64,000 bases of DNA from Oceanobacillus sp. Castelsardo. GTDB lineage: Bacteria; Bacillota; Bacilli; Bacillales; Amphibacillaceae. The stretch covers positions 1,912 to 65,911 of the forward strand of contig NZ_LYCS01000005.1 of assembly GCF_001659985.1 (NCBI RefSeq), written 5' to 3'. The notes under the pieces are model-generated. The model did not search any database. It was given only the letters and a program-made list of their open reading frames with translations, and was not told the origin of the DNA. Shown in pieces: positions 33,582 to 44,066 of the stretch; positions within the stretch are counted from its first letter, which is position 1; every line of letters starts with the position of its first letter. The translations under genes were made by a program, and so were the position numbers.

Positions 33582-35597
33582 CTATTTTATCAAATCTTCT
33601 ACTTGTTTCACTACATTCTCTACAGTAAACCCATATTCCTCCATAACCTTATTTCCTTCACCTGAAGCACCAAACGTATTAATTCCAATTACTTTTCCTT
33701 CATCGCCAGTATAGCGTTCCCAACCAAATGGAGATGCCATTTCCACTGCTAAACGTTTCTTCACTAGAGGAGAGATAACCGAATCTTTATAAGCTTGATC
33801 TTGCTCCTCAAAACGATCCCAGGAAGGCATACTAACCACACGTACATCGATATGTTTAGTCTTCAATTCCTCTTGTGCTTTAACAGCAAGCTGAACTTCC
33901 GAACCAGTAGCTAGAATAAGGGCATCCGGAGTTTCTTTTTCAGAATCACTTACAATATAAGCTCCCTTTTTCACACCTTCATAAGCATGCTCAGCTGTAC
34001 CTTTTAATGTTGGAAGGTTTTGACGTGTTAAAATCAATGCCGTTGGTTTATCCGTAGACTCTACAGCTAAACGCCATGCTGCCTGTGTTTCATTTCCATC
34101 TGCCGGGCGGATGAGTGAAACACCTGGCATAGAACGGTAGGATGATATATGTTCGATTGGTTCATGTGTCGGTCCATCTTCTCCGACTGCGATTGAATCA
34201 TGCGTCCAAACGTAGGTTACAGGTGCCTTCATAATTGCGGATAATCGAACTGCCGGACGTAAATAATCGCTAAATACAAAGAATGTACCACCAAACACTT
34301 TTAACCCACCATGTAGGGCCATTCCGTTTAACGCTGCGGCCATTGCAAATTCTCTAACACCAAACCAAATGTTTCTTCCGGCATAACTTTCTCGTGAAAA
34401 GTCTCCGCCATCTTTAATCGTTGTTTTATTTGATCCTGCTAAGTCGGCACTTCCCCCAAAGAGGTTTGGAACTGCTTTAGCAATTGCATTTAATACCTCA
34501 CCAGATGAAGCACGGGTTGCTAAAGCGTCCTTACCAGATTCATAGACAGGCAATTCTTTTTCCCAACCCTCTGGTAGTTTACCATGGATTGCTGTTTCTA
34601 ATTCCAGACCAAGTTCTGGATATGCTTGTTTATAATCAGAAAGAACTTGATTCCATTTTTCCTCCGCTTTAACACCTTTTTCGACCACTTTTTCTTGAAA
34701 ATCAGCATACACTTCTTCTGGTACGAAGAAAGGTTCATGTGACCAATGATAATTTTCTTTCGTTAATTGAACCTCTTCTTCTCCAAGAGGGGCACCGTGC
34801 GCATCCGAAGACCCTGATTTATTTGGTGATCCATACCCAATAACTGTCTTCACTTCAATTAAAGTTGGTTGTTCCGTGTTCTGTTTCGCTTCCTCGATTG
34901 CAGCCTTTAATGCGTTTACATCATTGCCATCTTCTACACGAATCACTTGCCAGCCATACGCCTTAAAACGATCCTCCACATTTTCAGAGAAAGATTTATT
35001 TAAATCACCATCTAAAGAGATATCATTAGAGTCATATAATGTAATTAATTTTCCTAATCCCAAATGACCTGCCAAAGAGGCTGTTTCATGGGAAACTCCC
35101 TCCATTAAGTCCCCGTCCCCTACAAGGGCATAGGTATAATGGTCAACAACAGGAAAATCTTCTTTATTATATTTGGCTGAGAGATGTACCTCTGCCATCG
35201 CCATACCAACAGCGGTAGAAATTCCTTGACCTAATGGACCAGTAGTAGTTTCGACCCCATCGGTATGATGGACTTCCGGATGTCCAGGAGTTTTAGAACC
35301 CCATTGACGGAAATTCTTTAAGTCATCCATGGAAACATCGTATCCAGATAAATGCAACAAACTATATAAAAGCATGGAACCATGACCTGCGGATAAAACA
35401 AAACGATCACGGTTAAACCATTTTGAGTTTTTTGGATTATGGCTCATAAATTCTGTCCATAATGTATAAGCCATCGGAGCCGCTCCCATTGGTAATCCTG
35501 GATGCCCGGAATTAGCTTTTTCTATCGCATCAATTGAAAGGGTACGAATCGCATTAATGGATAATTGTTCAACTGATTGTTTAACTGTCGTTGTCAT
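33582..35597 (-). CDS. tkt: Transketolase
   Basis: About 671 residues, full length. It carries the N-terminal substrate/TPP residues ([21 protein letters not shown]), the TPP motif GDGDLMEG, and in the middle domain [20 protein letters not shown]. It moves two-carbon units between sugar phosphates with thiamine diphosphate. Start at ATG 35597 after GAGAGGATG (the ATG 9 bases upstream is inside that site). It is last in an operon with rpiB, glpX and transaldolase, so it is probably a dedicated copy serving the local pathway. Confidence 0.93.
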   Translation of the reverse strand: MTTTVKQSVEQLSINAIRTLSIDAIEKANSGHPGLPMGAAPMAYTLWTEFMSHNPKNSKWFNRDRFVLSAGHGSMLLYSLLHLSGYDVSMDDLKNFRQWGSKTPGHPEVHHTDGVETTTGPLGQGISTAVGMAMAEVHLSAKYNKEDFPVVDHYTYALVGDGDLMEGVSHETASLAGHLGLGKLITLYDSNDISLDGDLNKSFSENVEDRFKAYGWQVIRVEDGNDVNALKAAIEEAKQNTEQPTLIEVKTVIGYGSPNKSGSSDAHGAPLGEEEVQLTKENYHWSHEPFFVPEEVYADFQEKVVEKGVKAEEKWNQVLSDYKQAYPELGLELETAIHGKLPEGWEKELPVYESGKDALATRASSGEVLNAIAKAVPNLFGGSADLAGSNKTTIKDGGDFSRESYAGRNIWFGVREFAMAAALNGMALHGGLKVFGGTFFVFSDYLRPAVRLSAIMKAPVTYVWTHDSIAVGEDGPTHEPIEHISSYRSMPGVSLIRPADGNETQAAWRLAVESTDKPTALILTRQNLPTLKGTAEHAYEGVKKGAYIVSDSEKETPDALILATGSEVQLAVKAQEELKTKHIDVRVVSMPSWDRFEEQDQAYKDSVISPLVKKRLAVEMASPFGWERYTGDEGKVIGINTFGASGEGNKVMEEYGFTVENVVKQVEDLIK

Positions 35598-35612
35598 CTT
35601 TATCATCCTCTC

Positions 35613-36275
35613 TTATGATAGTGATTCAGCTTTTTTAGGTACCTTTTCCCAGTCCTCTAAGAATTGTTTAATTCCGTTATCGGTTAATGGGTGTTTCCAT
35701 AGTTTAGGTAGTAATGAACCAGGTATCGTTGCGATATCCGCCCCTGCTTTTGCCGCTTTTTCTAAATGGCTAATGGTACGAACACTAGCTGTAATGATTT
35801 CTGTTTCAAAGCCATAGTTTGCTAGAGTTGTTTTTAAGTTTTGAATTAATTCAATTCCATCTTCCCCAATATCGTCGACTCTACCTACAAACGGACTAAC
35901 ATAGGTAGCACCTGCTTTTGCCGCCATTAATCCTTGGGCAACAGAGAAGATAAGGGTTACATTTGTTTTGATTCCTTCTTTAGATAGAATGTTAACAGCT
36001 TCTAAACCATCTTCTGTCATCGGGATTTTTACGACAACATTCGGTGCCCATGTCGCAATATTTCTTGCCTCTTCCACCATTTCATCTACGGCTAAACCAA
36101 TCACTTCCGCACTAACCGGACCGTCCACTATACTACAAATCTCTTTAATCGTTTCCTCAAAATCTCTGTTCTCTTTTGCAATGATCGTCGGATTCGTTGT
36201 TACTCCATCTACCAAACCTAAACGAGTGATTCGTTTAATTTCTTCCATATTTGCCGTATCTAGGTAAAACTTCAT
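35613..36275 (-). CDS. tal: Transaldolase (TalC/FSA-type)
   Basis: 220 residues from ATG 36275 (GGGAAGGTG upstream). The Schiff-base lysine is present in VVVKIPMT (Lys83), with LDT (Asp6), VTTNPT and IITASVRT intact, unlike the relative at 2364-3065. It transfers dihydroxyacetone units between sugar phosphates (sedoheptulose-7-P plus G3P to E4P plus F6P). It sits 15 bp upstream of transketolase. Confidence 0.9.
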   Translation of the reverse strand: MKFYLDTANMEEIKRITRLGLVDGVTTNPTIIAKENRDFEETIKEICSIVDGPVSAEVIGLAVDEMVEEARNIATWAPNVVVKIPMTEDGLEAVNILSKEGIKTNVTLIFSVAQGLMAAKAGATYVSPFVGRVDDIGEDGIELIQNLKTTLANYGFETEIITASVRTISHLEKAAKAGADIATIPGSLLPKLWKHPLTDNGIKQFLEDWEKVPKKAESLS

Positions 36276-36325
36276 GTAAAACACCTTCCCGTTTCTTGTC
36301 AAATTCGCTAGATATATTTCATATA

Positions 36326-37273
36326 TTACACAGGCTGTGTTATTGGATAGGTACTTTTCACGTATCTGACTTGTTTCTCCCTACCATTAACCAGAATTGA
36401 ATGGGTAATAAAGTTACTGTATTCCGTTTCAATTCCATCAATAATTAAGTTATCTGTAATCCCTGTTGCAACAAACACACAATCATCTGTACTAACTAAG
36501 TCATCAAGGGTTAATATGCCTTCTACATTCGCAATTCCCATTTCTTTACATCTTCTAATTTCGTCATTGTTTCTTGGTAGAAGTTTGGCTTGCATTTCCC
36601 CTCCCAGACAACGAATAGCAGTTGCCCCTAAAACGCCTTCTGGTGCACCACCAATACCTAGGAACATGTCGACGCCTGAACTCTCAAGACAAGTAGCTGT
36701 TGCATAAATGACATCACCATCATGAAATAAACGAACCTTTGCACCAGTTTCCCGAATTCTATCGATATATTCTTGATGTCTTGTTCGATCCTGTATCAAC
36801 ACATTTAATTCCGTAATTTCTTTACCATTCGCTTTTGCTACCGCTTTAATGTTGTCTTCAATTGGCGCATCTAAATCAATTTTCCCTTTCGCTCTTGGTC
36901 CTACTGCCATTTTTTTCATATACATATCTGGTGCATGTAGTAAGGTTCCCTTTGGTGCAGCAGCAATGACAGTAATCGCATTACCTTGTCCATTTACTGT
37001 AGGGGTTGTTCCTTCAATTGGATCTACCGCAATATCCACTTCATGACTTCCACCCTGACCAAGCTTTTCTCCGATGTAAAGCATTGGTGCTTCATCAATT
37101 TCACCTTCACCAATAACAATCGTACTAAACATTTTCATTTTATTTAAATTCTCTCGCATCGCATTTGTAGCAGCTCCATCAGCTGCAATCTTATCTCCAC
37201 TACCAACCCACGGCATTGCTGCAACTGCAGCTGATTCGGTTACCTTTAGAAAATCTAATAATAAGGATTGCAT
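36326..37273 (-). CDS. glpX: Class II fructose-1,6-bisphosphatase (GlpX)
   Basis: 315 residues. The metal and phosphate motifs are present: [11 protein letters not shown] and [17 protein letters not shown], plus [17 protein letters not shown]. It removes the 1-phosphate of fructose bisphosphate; many class II enzymes also act on sedoheptulose-1,7-bisphosphate, which would fit an operon with transketolase and rpiB. Strong ribosome site AAGGAGAGACGAAGC before the ATG. Confidence 0.92.
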   Translation of the reverse strand: MQSLLLDFLKVTESAAVAAMPWVGSGDKIAADGAATNAMRENLNKMKMFSTIVIGEGEIDEAPMLYIGEKLGQGGSHEVDIAVDPIEGTTPTVNGQGNAITVIAAAPKGTLLHAPDMYMKKMAVGPRAKGKIDLDAPIEDNIKAVAKANGKEITELNVLIQDRTRHQEYIDRIRETGAKVRLFHDGDVIYATATCLESSGVDMFLGIGGAPEGVLGATAIRCLGGEMQAKLLPRNNDEIRRCKEMGIANVEGILTLDDLVSTDDCVFVATGITDNLIIDGIETEYSNFITHSILVNGREKQVRYVKSTYPITQPV

Positions 37274-37299
37274 GCTTCGTCTCTCCTTAATTAACAGGT

Positions 37300-37791
37300 T
37301 TAGTTAACGCTACAATTACTTCCGGCTACTGCTTCTTTATAGTTTTCAGCTAAAAATTCTTGTTCTTTCTCAATAATTTTATCTACTTTACGTTTGGAAC
37401 CTTCTGCCCACTCTACATTCAAGTATGCTTTAACCACTTTTTTCGCCACTTCAGGTCCAATAATTTGAGCCCCCATTGTAATAATTTGTGCATTATTACT
37501 TAATTGCGCTCTTTCCGCAGAATAGACATCATGTGCTAAAGCAGCACGGATTCCCGGATATTTGTTAGCCGCAATACAAACACCAATTCCAGTACCGCAA
37601 AGAATGATTCCACGTTCTGCTTTTCCTTCGCTAATAGCTTGAGCAATTTCAAAAGCTACATCTGGATAATCTACTGCGTCTTTAGAATGACATCCAAAAT
37701 CAATTACTTCGTGTTCTGTATCTGCTAAAAATTCTTTAATCGTTTCTTTTAATTTAAATGCATTATTATCACTACCAATTGCGAGTTTCAT
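37300..37791 (-). CDS. rpiB: RpiB/LacAB-family sugar-phosphate isomerase
   Basis: 163 residues from ATG 37791 (AAAGGGG upstream). The catalytic Cys is in ILCGTGIGVCIAANK, and the second-subunit His in AALAHDVYSA. The N-terminal motif is SDNNAFKLKE instead of the usual DH(A/V)G: the His at that position is Asn. This may indicate a substrate other than ribose-5-P, such as a ketotetrose phosphate (RpiB homologues isomerise erythrulose-4-P in tetritol catabolism). First gene of the operon; divergent from a DeoR regulator. Confidence 0.85.
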   Translation of the reverse strand: MKLAIGSDNNAFKLKETIKEFLADTEHEVIDFGCHSKDAVDYPDVAFEIAQAISEGKAERGIILCGTGIGVCIAANKYPGIRAALAHDVYSAERAQLSNNAQIITMGAQIIGPEVAKKVVKAYLNVEWAEGSKRKVDKIIEKEQEFLAENYKEAVAGSNCSVN

Positions 37792-37882
37792 ATTAAAAAC
37801 CCCTTTCAAACGTTGTTGTTTTGTTTTCATTTACAATTTAATATTATTATAAGTTATCGTTTTTAGCAAGCATATTTTTATT

Positions 37883-38030
37883 GTTTACTTTCATTTCGAA
37901 AATAAAAGCGAAATCAAATTGTTTTATTGATAATTTAAAACCCACCTTTTGCATATTGAAACCTACAGAGATTATTATTAATAAAAAAGGTAACTAAATC
38001 TCCCATCATTTCCTTTCGTTTACTTTCGTG
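37883..38030. promoter_or_regulatory. Candidate DeoR operators between rpiB and deoR1
   Basis: GTTTACTTTCATTTCG (37883-37898) and TTTCGTTTACTTTCGTG (38014-38030) share the GTTTACTTTC core. The second ends just before a TATGAT -10 (38032-38037) of the DeoR gene. This position suits autoregulation and control of the divergent operon; it is a pattern match only. Confidence 0.4.
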
Positions 38031-38069
38031 GTATGATATTTATATATATTAGCTATCGGAGGTAAATGT

Positions 38070-38840
38070 ATGGCAAAGATGTTTGCAGAGGAAAGAAGAA
38101 AATTAATACTGTCACTCCTTCAAAAAGAAAATCGACTAACAGTTAAAGAATTATCACAATCCCTAGATGTTTCAGAAGCTACACTTCGAACCGACTTAAA
38201 TATAATGGAAGAAGAAGGATTATTAACGAGAACCCATGGTGGTGCAGTATTGAATGATAGTATTTTACCTAAAAATACATTTTCTGAAAGATCTACAAAA
38301 AATATAAACTTTAAAAGATCGATAACAAATAAAGCAATAAGATACATCGAGAACGAAAATAGTATTATACTGGACGCCAGCACAACAGCTCTAGAACTAG
38401 CTCGTAAGTTAAAAGAAACAGATATTAGATTAACAGTTATAACAAACGGCTTATCTACCGCCTTGGAATTAAAAGAAAATCCAAATATTAATGTCATCTT
38501 ACTTGGTGGAATAGCGCGAATGGGATCCATGGCAGTAGAAGGACTACTTGGAAAATCAATCCTAGACCAAATAAACGTTGATATTATGTTTACATCTGCA
38601 AGCGGGTTCACTGTTCAAGATGGCTTAACCGACTTTAATGTATATGAAGTAGAATTAAAAAAATTAATGATAGAAAAGTCTGATCAAGTAGTTGCTCTTA
38701 TTGACCATACAAAGATTGGTCGCAGCTCTATTGCATCATTTGCACCTACTGAAAAAATTGATGCATTTGTGACGGATGAAAAGCTTCCTGAAGATATAAC
38801 AAAATTGTTAAGTAACTTGGATATTGAGGTTGTTGATTAA
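38070..38840 (+). CDS. DeoR-family transcriptional regulator 1
   Basis: 256 residues. The N-terminal HTH (LTVKELSQSLDVSEATLRTDLNIMEEEGLLTRTHGGAVL) is the DeoR signature. The C-terminal sugar-phosphate-binding DeoRC domain includes LDASTTALELA and VITNGLSTALEL. It is divergent from rpiB-glpX-tal-tkt, so it probably represses that operon until a sugar phosphate appears. Ribosome site GGAGGTAAATGT before the ATG. Clearly paralogous to the gene at 39104. Confidence 0.88.
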   Translation: MAKMFAEERRKLILSLLQKENRLTVKELSQSLDVSEATLRTDLNIMEEEGLLTRTHGGAVLNDSILPKNTFSERSTKNINFKRSITNKAIRYIENENSIILDASTTALELARKLKETDIRLTVITNGLSTALELKENPNINVILLGGIARMGSMAVEGLLGKSILDQINVDIMFTSASGFTVQDGLTDFNVYEVELKKLMIEKSDQVVALIDHTKIGRSSIASFAPTEKIDAFVTDEKLPEDITKLLSNLDIEVVD

Positions 38841-38857
38841 AGAAGAAAACTACTACT

Positions 38858-38882
38858 TAGGCTGCTAGAAAGGTGCAGCCTA
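38858..38882 (+). terminator. Terminator after deoR1
   Basis: TAGGCTGC / GCAGCCTA with a 9-base loop and a T-rich tail. Confidence 0.6.
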
Positions 38883-39103
38883 TTTGTGTTTTAATTAGTG
38901 TTTTCATTTGTAATCGCTTCCATTTTGTTTTACAATTTAATTATCAATTGTTTTTATTAGTTTGCATTTATGTTACTTTTTCTATTGAAGTCAAATGGAA
39001 AATAAATTATATAAGGAATAAAAGTGATATAAACAATGGAGATTGCAATTTAACAATTATTACAGAACTATAATTAGAAAAACTAATACAAGGAAGGTAT
39101 AAA

Positions 39104-39877
39104 ATGAAAATGTTTGTTAGTGAGAGAAGAAATATTATTATGAAGGTTTTAAAAGAAAATAAAAGAATAACTGTAAAGGAACTCGCTAAAGAAATTAATG
39201 TATCTGAAGCGACATTACGAACCGATTTAAATAAACTAGAACAAAATGGTTTACTTGCAAGAACACATGGTGGAGCGGTATTGAATGATGAACTCGGAAA
39301 AGAGACTAATTTTTCTGTTAGAAAACTGAAAAACAAAGAGGAAAAGAAAAAGATTTCATTAAAAGCATTAGAAATGGTACAAGATAAACAATGCATTTTA
39401 CTAGACGCTAGTTCTACAGCATTAGAGCTAGCTAGTTTTATTAAAAAACAACCTAAACAACTAACAGTTATTACAAGTGGTATTCAAACAGCAATGGAAC
39501 TAAAGGAAAATCCTGATATAACCGTTATTCTTATCGGTGGAGTTGTTACAAAAGGTTCAGCGGCTACGGAAGGAACATTAGGGCTAAATATCTTAGATTA
39601 TGTATATATTGATACGATGTTTACTTCACCAAATGGATTTACATTTGAATCAGGACTCACCGATTTTAATTTGTACGAGGTTTCATTAAAGAAAGAAATG
39701 ATAAAGAGGGCAAATAATGTAATTACCTTAATAGATTCTTCTAAAATCGGAACCAACTCTAGTGCAGTATTTGCTGAAACAGATAAGATTGATACATTAA
39801 TAACGGATAAAGCAGTAGATAAAGAATTAGTAGAAAAACTACAACAAAGTGGAGTGAATGTTGTCATTGCAAACTAA
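39104..39877 (+). CDS. DeoR-family transcriptional regulator 2
   Basis: 257 residues, paralogue of regulator 1 with the same HTH (ITVKELAKEINVSEATLRTDLNKLEQNG) and DeoRC domain (LDASSTALELA, LTDFNLYEV). Two close paralogues in tandem suggest recent duplication and two related effectors, perhaps one for the isomerase/transketolase operon and one for the TRAP/PdxA2 genes. ATG after AAGGAAGG. Confidence 0.87.
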   Translation: MKMFVSERRNIIMKVLKENKRITVKELAKEINVSEATLRTDLNKLEQNGLLARTHGGAVLNDELGKETNFSVRKLKNKEEKKKISLKALEMVQDKQCILLDASSTALELASFIKKQPKQLTVITSGIQTAMELKENPDITVILIGGVVTKGSAATEGTLGLNILDYVYIDTMFTSPNGFTFESGLTDFNLYEVSLKKEMIKRANNVITLIDSSKIGTNSSAVFAETDKIDTLITDKAVDKELVEKLQQSGVNVVIAN

Positions 39878-39880
39878 GAA

Positions 39881-39912
39881 GAGACTATCAAATCGATTGA
39901 TTTGGTAGTCTC
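39881..39912. terminator. Bidirectional terminator
   Basis: GAGACTATCAAATC / GATTTGGTAGTCTC with a 4-base loop, flanked by A- and T-runs, between deoR2 and the convergent isomerase gene. Confidence 0.85.
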
Positions 39913-39918
39913 TTTTCA

Positions 39919-40695
39919 TTACGCAAACAAATGTTCATCTAAGCGATGAAGAATTTTTTCAAAACTTTCCGTATTCCACGCAGATCTTCCGATAAACAAA
40001 CCATTAACATCTTCTATATCAATATATTCAATAAAGTTATCGAAATTTACACTACCACCATATAATAATGGAACAGCTGAACCGGCATCTCCAAATAAAT
40101 TCATTAACTGTTCGCGAAGAAATTGATGTATTTCGGAAACATAAGTAGCATCCGCCGGAATACCGCTTTCTCCGATTGCCCAGACAGGCTCATAAGCTAT
40201 CATTACTTGCTGTGCTTGTTCTTCCGTTAAGTCTTTTAAGCAAACTTTTAATTGAGCTGCCAACATTTCTTTGGAAATGCCATTCGCTTTTTGCTCAATA
40301 TTTTCCCCAATACATACAAGAGGTTTCATACCATATTTTAATCCAGAATGTACTTTTTTATTAATATCTTCATCATTTTCATTGTAATATTGTCTACGTT
40401 CGGAATGACCGAGTTCTATAATATTAACACCAATTTCATCTAACATTTTTGGTGAAATTTCACCGGTAAAAGCCCCTTGATCTTCCCAATGCATATTTTG
40501 TGAACCAATATGCACTCTTGAATTCGATGTTAATTTTTTAATAGGAACTAACGCAGTATAAGAGGGAATAATAAATAGTTCTATATTTGAAGAAATATTT
40601 TCAGCAATACTAATAAGTTCTTCCGTATAAGATAGCCCCTCTCTAATCGTTTTTGTCATTTTCCAGTTCGTTCCTACCCAAATTTTATTTTTCAT
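39919..40695 (-). CDS. Triosephosphate isomerase family protein (TpiA2-like)
   Basis: 258 residues from ATG 40695 (AAGGAG with 7-base spacing). TIM landmarks are present: GTNWKM (catalytic Lys), ELGHSERR (His) and AYEPVWAIG (Glu), plus the phosphate loop LYGGSVN. It is not in a glycolytic operon but among tetronate genes. It is therefore either a dedicated DHAP/G3P isomerase or a homologue acting on a ketotetrose phosphate, as the TIM-like L-erythrulose-1-P isomerase does in tetritol pathways. Sequence alone does not decide. Confidence 0.82.
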   Translation of the reverse strand: MKNKIWVGTNWKMTKTIREGLSYTEELISIAENISSNIELFIIPSYTALVPIKKLTSNSRVHIGSQNMHWEDQGAFTGEISPKMLDEIGVNIIELGHSERRQYYNENDEDINKKVHSGLKYGMKPLVCIGENIEQKANGISKEMLAAQLKVCLKDLTEEQAQQVMIAYEPVWAIGESGIPADATYVSEIHQFLREQLMNLFGDAGSAVPLLYGGSVNFDNFIEYIDIEDVNGLFIGRSAWNTESFEKILHRLDEHLFA

Positions 40696-40794
40696 CGTCA
40701 TACTCCTTATTATTACGTTTTTATTTCTTTTAAGAATGAATAACCTCCACTATGAATCAATTAATATTATAGTGGAGGATTGATTCTATCACCA

Positions 40795-42078
40795 TTAACC
40801 GCTAAACAATGAAATAAGAGCAAGTGTTAAAGGTGGCATCGTTGTTACGACTGCTAAGCATATTAGTAAAACAACGATGAACGGAACAACAGCCCTTGAT
40901 AAAACATGCATCTCTAGCCCCGATATCCCTGAACCTACAAATAGGTTTACCCCAAATGGTGGTGTAATAAATCCAATAGATAGGTTAACTATCATCAGTA
41001 CACCAAAGTGAATCGGATCCATACCTATTTGTAACGCAATAGGTAAAAGTATTGGAGTAAAGATAATTACCGCTGCTGCTGTATCCATAAAACAACCAAC
41101 AATTAATAGCAATATACTGATTAATAGAATAATCATATATTTATTATCAGAAAGAGCTAAGAATCCATTTGCAATTGCTTGAGGTATTTGCTCCATCGTT
41201 AATATCGTACCAAATGATGTAGCAGTTCCAATAATAATTAAAATTGCTACAGAACTTAGTGCAGCATCCTTGATAATTTTGGGGAATTCTATCAACTTCA
41301 CTTCCTTATTTAAGAATAGTGCGACAATTGCTGCGTAAACTACCGCAACAACTGCAGCCTCTGTCGGTGTAAAAACACCACCGTAAATTCCACCGAGAAC
41401 GATAACAGGAACAAGAAGCGACCATTTTGCTTTATTTAATGTTTTAAACAATCTTTTGAAAGTAAACTTTTCTCCGCTACCCTTGTACCCTTTTTTCTTA
41501 GAATAGATATAAGCCCATACCATTAACGCAAGACCAATTAATATACCCGGTAATATACCACCAATAAATAAATCACCTATCGATTGATTACCTGAAACGC
41601 CATAAAGTACTAAAGGGATACTTGGAGGAATAATAATACCTAATGAACCAGCTGAAACAATAACAGAGGTTGCGAATTTACGATCATAACCTTCAGCAAC
41701 CATTGCAGGTATCATAATTCCCCCAATTGCTGCAACAGTAGCAGGGCCAGAACCTGAGATTGCAGCGAAGAACATACTTGTTGCGATCGCAGCCATAGCA
41801 AATCCACCAGTAAATCTACCAATAAATACATTTGCGAATTCGAATAAACGTGTAGATATTCCACCTTTTCCCATAATTTCCCCAGCTAGAATAAAAAACG
41901 GTACAGCCATTAACGTAAAGTTATCTGTCGATGTTATTAAACTTTGTGCAAGGAACGTAATGGAAATATTGGAAGAGTATAAAGCAGTTACTAACCCAGA
42001 TAACCCTAATGCAATTGCTATGGGTACGGATAACAACATAAATAAAAAGAAACTACTAAACAATACAAACGCCGTCAT
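40795..42078 (-). CDS. dctM: TRAP transporter large permease DctM
   Basis: 427 residues with about 12 helices and the DctM pattern (FFILAGEIMGKGGISTRLFEFANVFIG, AISGSGPATVAAIGG, IIPPSIPLVLYG). It is the ion-coupled translocation subunit of a tripartite organic-acid importer. Its start overlaps the DctQ stop by 4 bp. Last gene of the dctPQM operon. Confidence 0.92.
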   Translation of the reverse strand: MTAFVLFSSFFLFMLLSVPIAIALGLSGLVTALYSSNISITFLAQSLITSTDNFTLMAVPFFILAGEIMGKGGISTRLFEFANVFIGRFTGGFAMAAIATSMFFAAISGSGPATVAAIGGIMIPAMVAEGYDRKFATSVIVSAGSLGIIIPPSIPLVLYGVSGNQSIGDLFIGGILPGILIGLALMVWAYIYSKKKGYKGSGEKFTFKRLFKTLNKAKWSLLVPVIVLGGIYGGVFTPTEAAVVAVVYAAIVALFLNKEVKLIEFPKIIKDAALSSVAILIIIGTATSFGTILTMEQIPQAIANGFLALSDNKYMIILLISILLLIVGCFMDTAAAVIIFTPILLPIALQIGMDPIHFGVLMIVNLSIGFITPPFGVNLFVGSGISGLEMHVLSRAVVPFIVVLLICLAVVTTMPPLTLALISLFSG

Positions 42079-42587
42079 ACTACTTCCCTCTCTTTCTGAA
42101 TGCCTGTCTTATTGGAATCAATTTTTTTAATTCTCATTCCTTGCTTGAATAATTGCTGTAGCAAACGAATTGTTGTTAATGTTAACCCTACCACTGGAGC
42201 CGCATACACCCATTCCATCGGTAATAGAAGCGCCGCGGATTCCCTTGTTACACGTAATACAATGTCTAAGCCATAATATGAAAGAACAACAACAAATACT
42301 AAGAAACAAATGTTTGCTATCATGCCAATGATGAGTTTCCCTTTTTCTTCAAAAAGCGTTTTAAAAGCATCTACTGCTAAATGTTTATTTTTCTTAACCG
42401 CATAACTAACCCCTATATAAATCATCCAAATGAATGCGTATCTAGCGACTTCTTCTGACCAAACAAGCGAAGAACTTAGTGCATAACGCATAAATACTTG
42501 GAGAAATACAACTGCTACTGTAACAACACTTAAAAAAATTAATATGTATTCTTCAAAGTGTTCATCAAGCCACTTTAAAGCTTTCAT
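42075..42587 (-). CDS. dctQ: TRAP transporter small permease DctQ
   Basis: 170 residues with four helices and the DctQ motif SSLVWSEEVARYAFIWMIYIGVSYAVKKNKH. It works with DctM. It overlaps DctM by 4 bp and is 30 bp downstream of DctP. Confidence 0.9.
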   Translation of the reverse strand: MKALKWLDEHFEEYILIFLSVVTVAVVFLQVFMRYALSSSLVWSEEVARYAFIWMIYIGVSYAVKKNKHLAVDAFKTLFEEKGKLIIGMIANICFLVFVVVLSYYGLDIVLRVTRESAALLLPMEWVYAAPVVGLTLTTIRLLQQLFKQGMRIKKIDSNKTGIQKEREVV

Positions 42588-42617
42588 GTTTGCTCCCCCT
42601 CATGTTTTAAAGTTTAA

Positions 42618-43628
42618 TTAATCTATATCTTCTTTCGTCGCATCCTGTAACATATCAATTAATTCATCACCAAAGACCGCTCTGTATTTATCATAGACAC
42701 CTGAAACAGCCTCTCTAAATGGTTCTGGATCTGGTTTAACCACTTCCATTCCAGCCGCTTGTAATTCCTCAATCATTTTTGCTTCATTTTCTTTTAGAAG
42801 ATCTCTATGGAATTGAGCTGCATCCAAAGAACTTTTTTGAATAATATCTTGATTTTCTTTGGATAATGAATTCCAAAAATCATCACTAATTGCTACTGGA
42901 AGTGGTGTATATTGATGACTCGTTAAATTTAGATAAGCTTGCACCTCATTGAATTTTGTAGCATAAATATTAGCTACCGGATTTTCTTGAGCATCAACCG
43001 TTCCTTGTTGTAGTGCCATATATAGCTCCCCGAATGCCATTGGTGTTGGGTTAGCACCTAATGCTCTAAAGGTGTCAATGGCAACCGGAACCTCCGGAGT
43101 TCTAATTTTAATTCCATCTAAATCCTCTGGTGTATTAATCGGGACATTCGAAGTAATGTTTCTAAACCCATTTTCGAAATAGGCTAGAATACGTAAATTA
43201 TCCTCTAATAAAGGATCCCCAATTTTTTGACCCACTTCTCCATCCAACACTCTGTATGCTACTTCAGCAGATGGAAATAGATATGGTAATTCAAATGCAC
43301 TAATTCGTTGATCATATTGGTTAAATGTTGCCGCTGCGACCATTTGCAAATCATTAAAAGTAACACTTTCAACCATTTCTGCTTCGGAACCGAGTTGTTC
43401 ATTTGGATAAACAATAACTTCCATATTTCCACTGGAGCGTTCTTCTACTAATTTCTTAAACTCCATAACAGCCATGTGTCTTTCATTTGTCTCTGCTGCC
43501 CCATGCCCAAATCGAATGATTATCGTATCATCAGATTGTACAACATCACTCGTGAATAAAAAGACTCCAGCTAAGCTTCCTGTTAATAAAATAGTAAACG
43601 CAATCAATATATTTCGCAGTTTTTTCAT
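42618..43628 (-). CDS. dctP: TRAP transporter substrate-binding protein DctP
   Basis: 336 residues. The N-terminus is a membrane anchor without a Cys lipobox (LIAFTILLTGSLAGVFLF). The DctP core has FGHGAAETNERHMAVMEFK, the ligand-binding Arg region (GIKIRTPEVPVAIDTFRALGANPTPM) and QQGTVDAQENP. The Arg in IKIRTP normally pairs with a carboxylate, so the ligand should be an organic acid; next to PdxA2 and DUF1537 kinase genes, a tetronate is the best guess. It is divergent from the catabolic genes across a 438-bp regulatory region. Confidence 0.9.
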   Translation of the reverse strand: MKKLRNILIAFTILLTGSLAGVFLFTSDVVQSDDTIIIRFGHGAAETNERHMAVMEFKKLVEERSSGNMEVIVYPNEQLGSEAEMVESVTFNDLQMVAAATFNQYDQRISAFELPYLFPSAEVAYRVLDGEVGQKIGDPLLEDNLRILAYFENGFRNITSNVPINTPEDLDGIKIRTPEVPVAIDTFRALGANPTPMAFGELYMALQQGTVDAQENPVANIYATKFNEVQAYLNLTSHQYTPLPVAISDDFWNSLSKENQDIIQKSSLDAAQFHRDLLKENEAKMIEELQAAGMEVVKPDPEPFREAVSGVYDKYRAVFGDELIDMLQDATKEDID

Positions 43629-43948
43629 TTGTACAAACTCCCTCCGTGTATCCCCAACCTATCAATACTAGCGAATCCTCTATAATCCAACTTTATTGTT
43701 TAAATGCGTATGAAGCGCTTTCATGTTTTTATATTAATCATTATCTTTCATTTTGTCAATATTAATTATTGAATTTTATCATTTATTATAAAAAGAATAG
43801 AAATCGATAAAACGCAATAGTCAGAGACTAAAATAATCTATTAACTATTAAGCACATATCACCTTTAAATTTAATCGATTAACTACTATATGGCTTTTAT
43901 ATCAACAAGTCCCCTGAAACGATAATATTTAAAAACAAAAGAAAGTAA

Positions 43949-43977
43949 TTGACAATTATTAAAAAACAGTATACTCT
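43949..43977 (+). promoter_or_regulatory. Sigma-A promoter candidate for the PdxA2-kinase genes
   Basis: TTGACA (43949-43954) with TACTCT (43972-43977) at 17-base spacing, or TATACT at 15. It ends shortly before a cre-like site. Confidence 0.5.
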
Positions 43978-43988
43978 ATTACTGTACT

Positions 43989-44002
43989 TGAAAGCGTTGT
44001 TA
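43989..44002 (+). promoter_or_regulatory. cre-like site downstream of the PdxA2 promoter
   Basis: TGAAAGCGTTGTTA matches the CcpA consensus at 13 of 14 positions. It would sit just downstream of the transcription start, a typical roadblock position. The rest of the 438-bp divergent region is AT-rich. Confidence 0.5.
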
Positions 44003-44066
44003 TATCAGTTTGTTGATAATGAACATAAACTATAATTTCTTTAATGGAATAGGAGAGATAATAATC

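Noticed and set aside
43709-43724. ATGAAGCGCTTTCAT as a second cre in the TRAP/PdxA2 intergenic region
   Set aside because: The palindrome is one base too short for the CcpA consensus; the site at 43989 is better.
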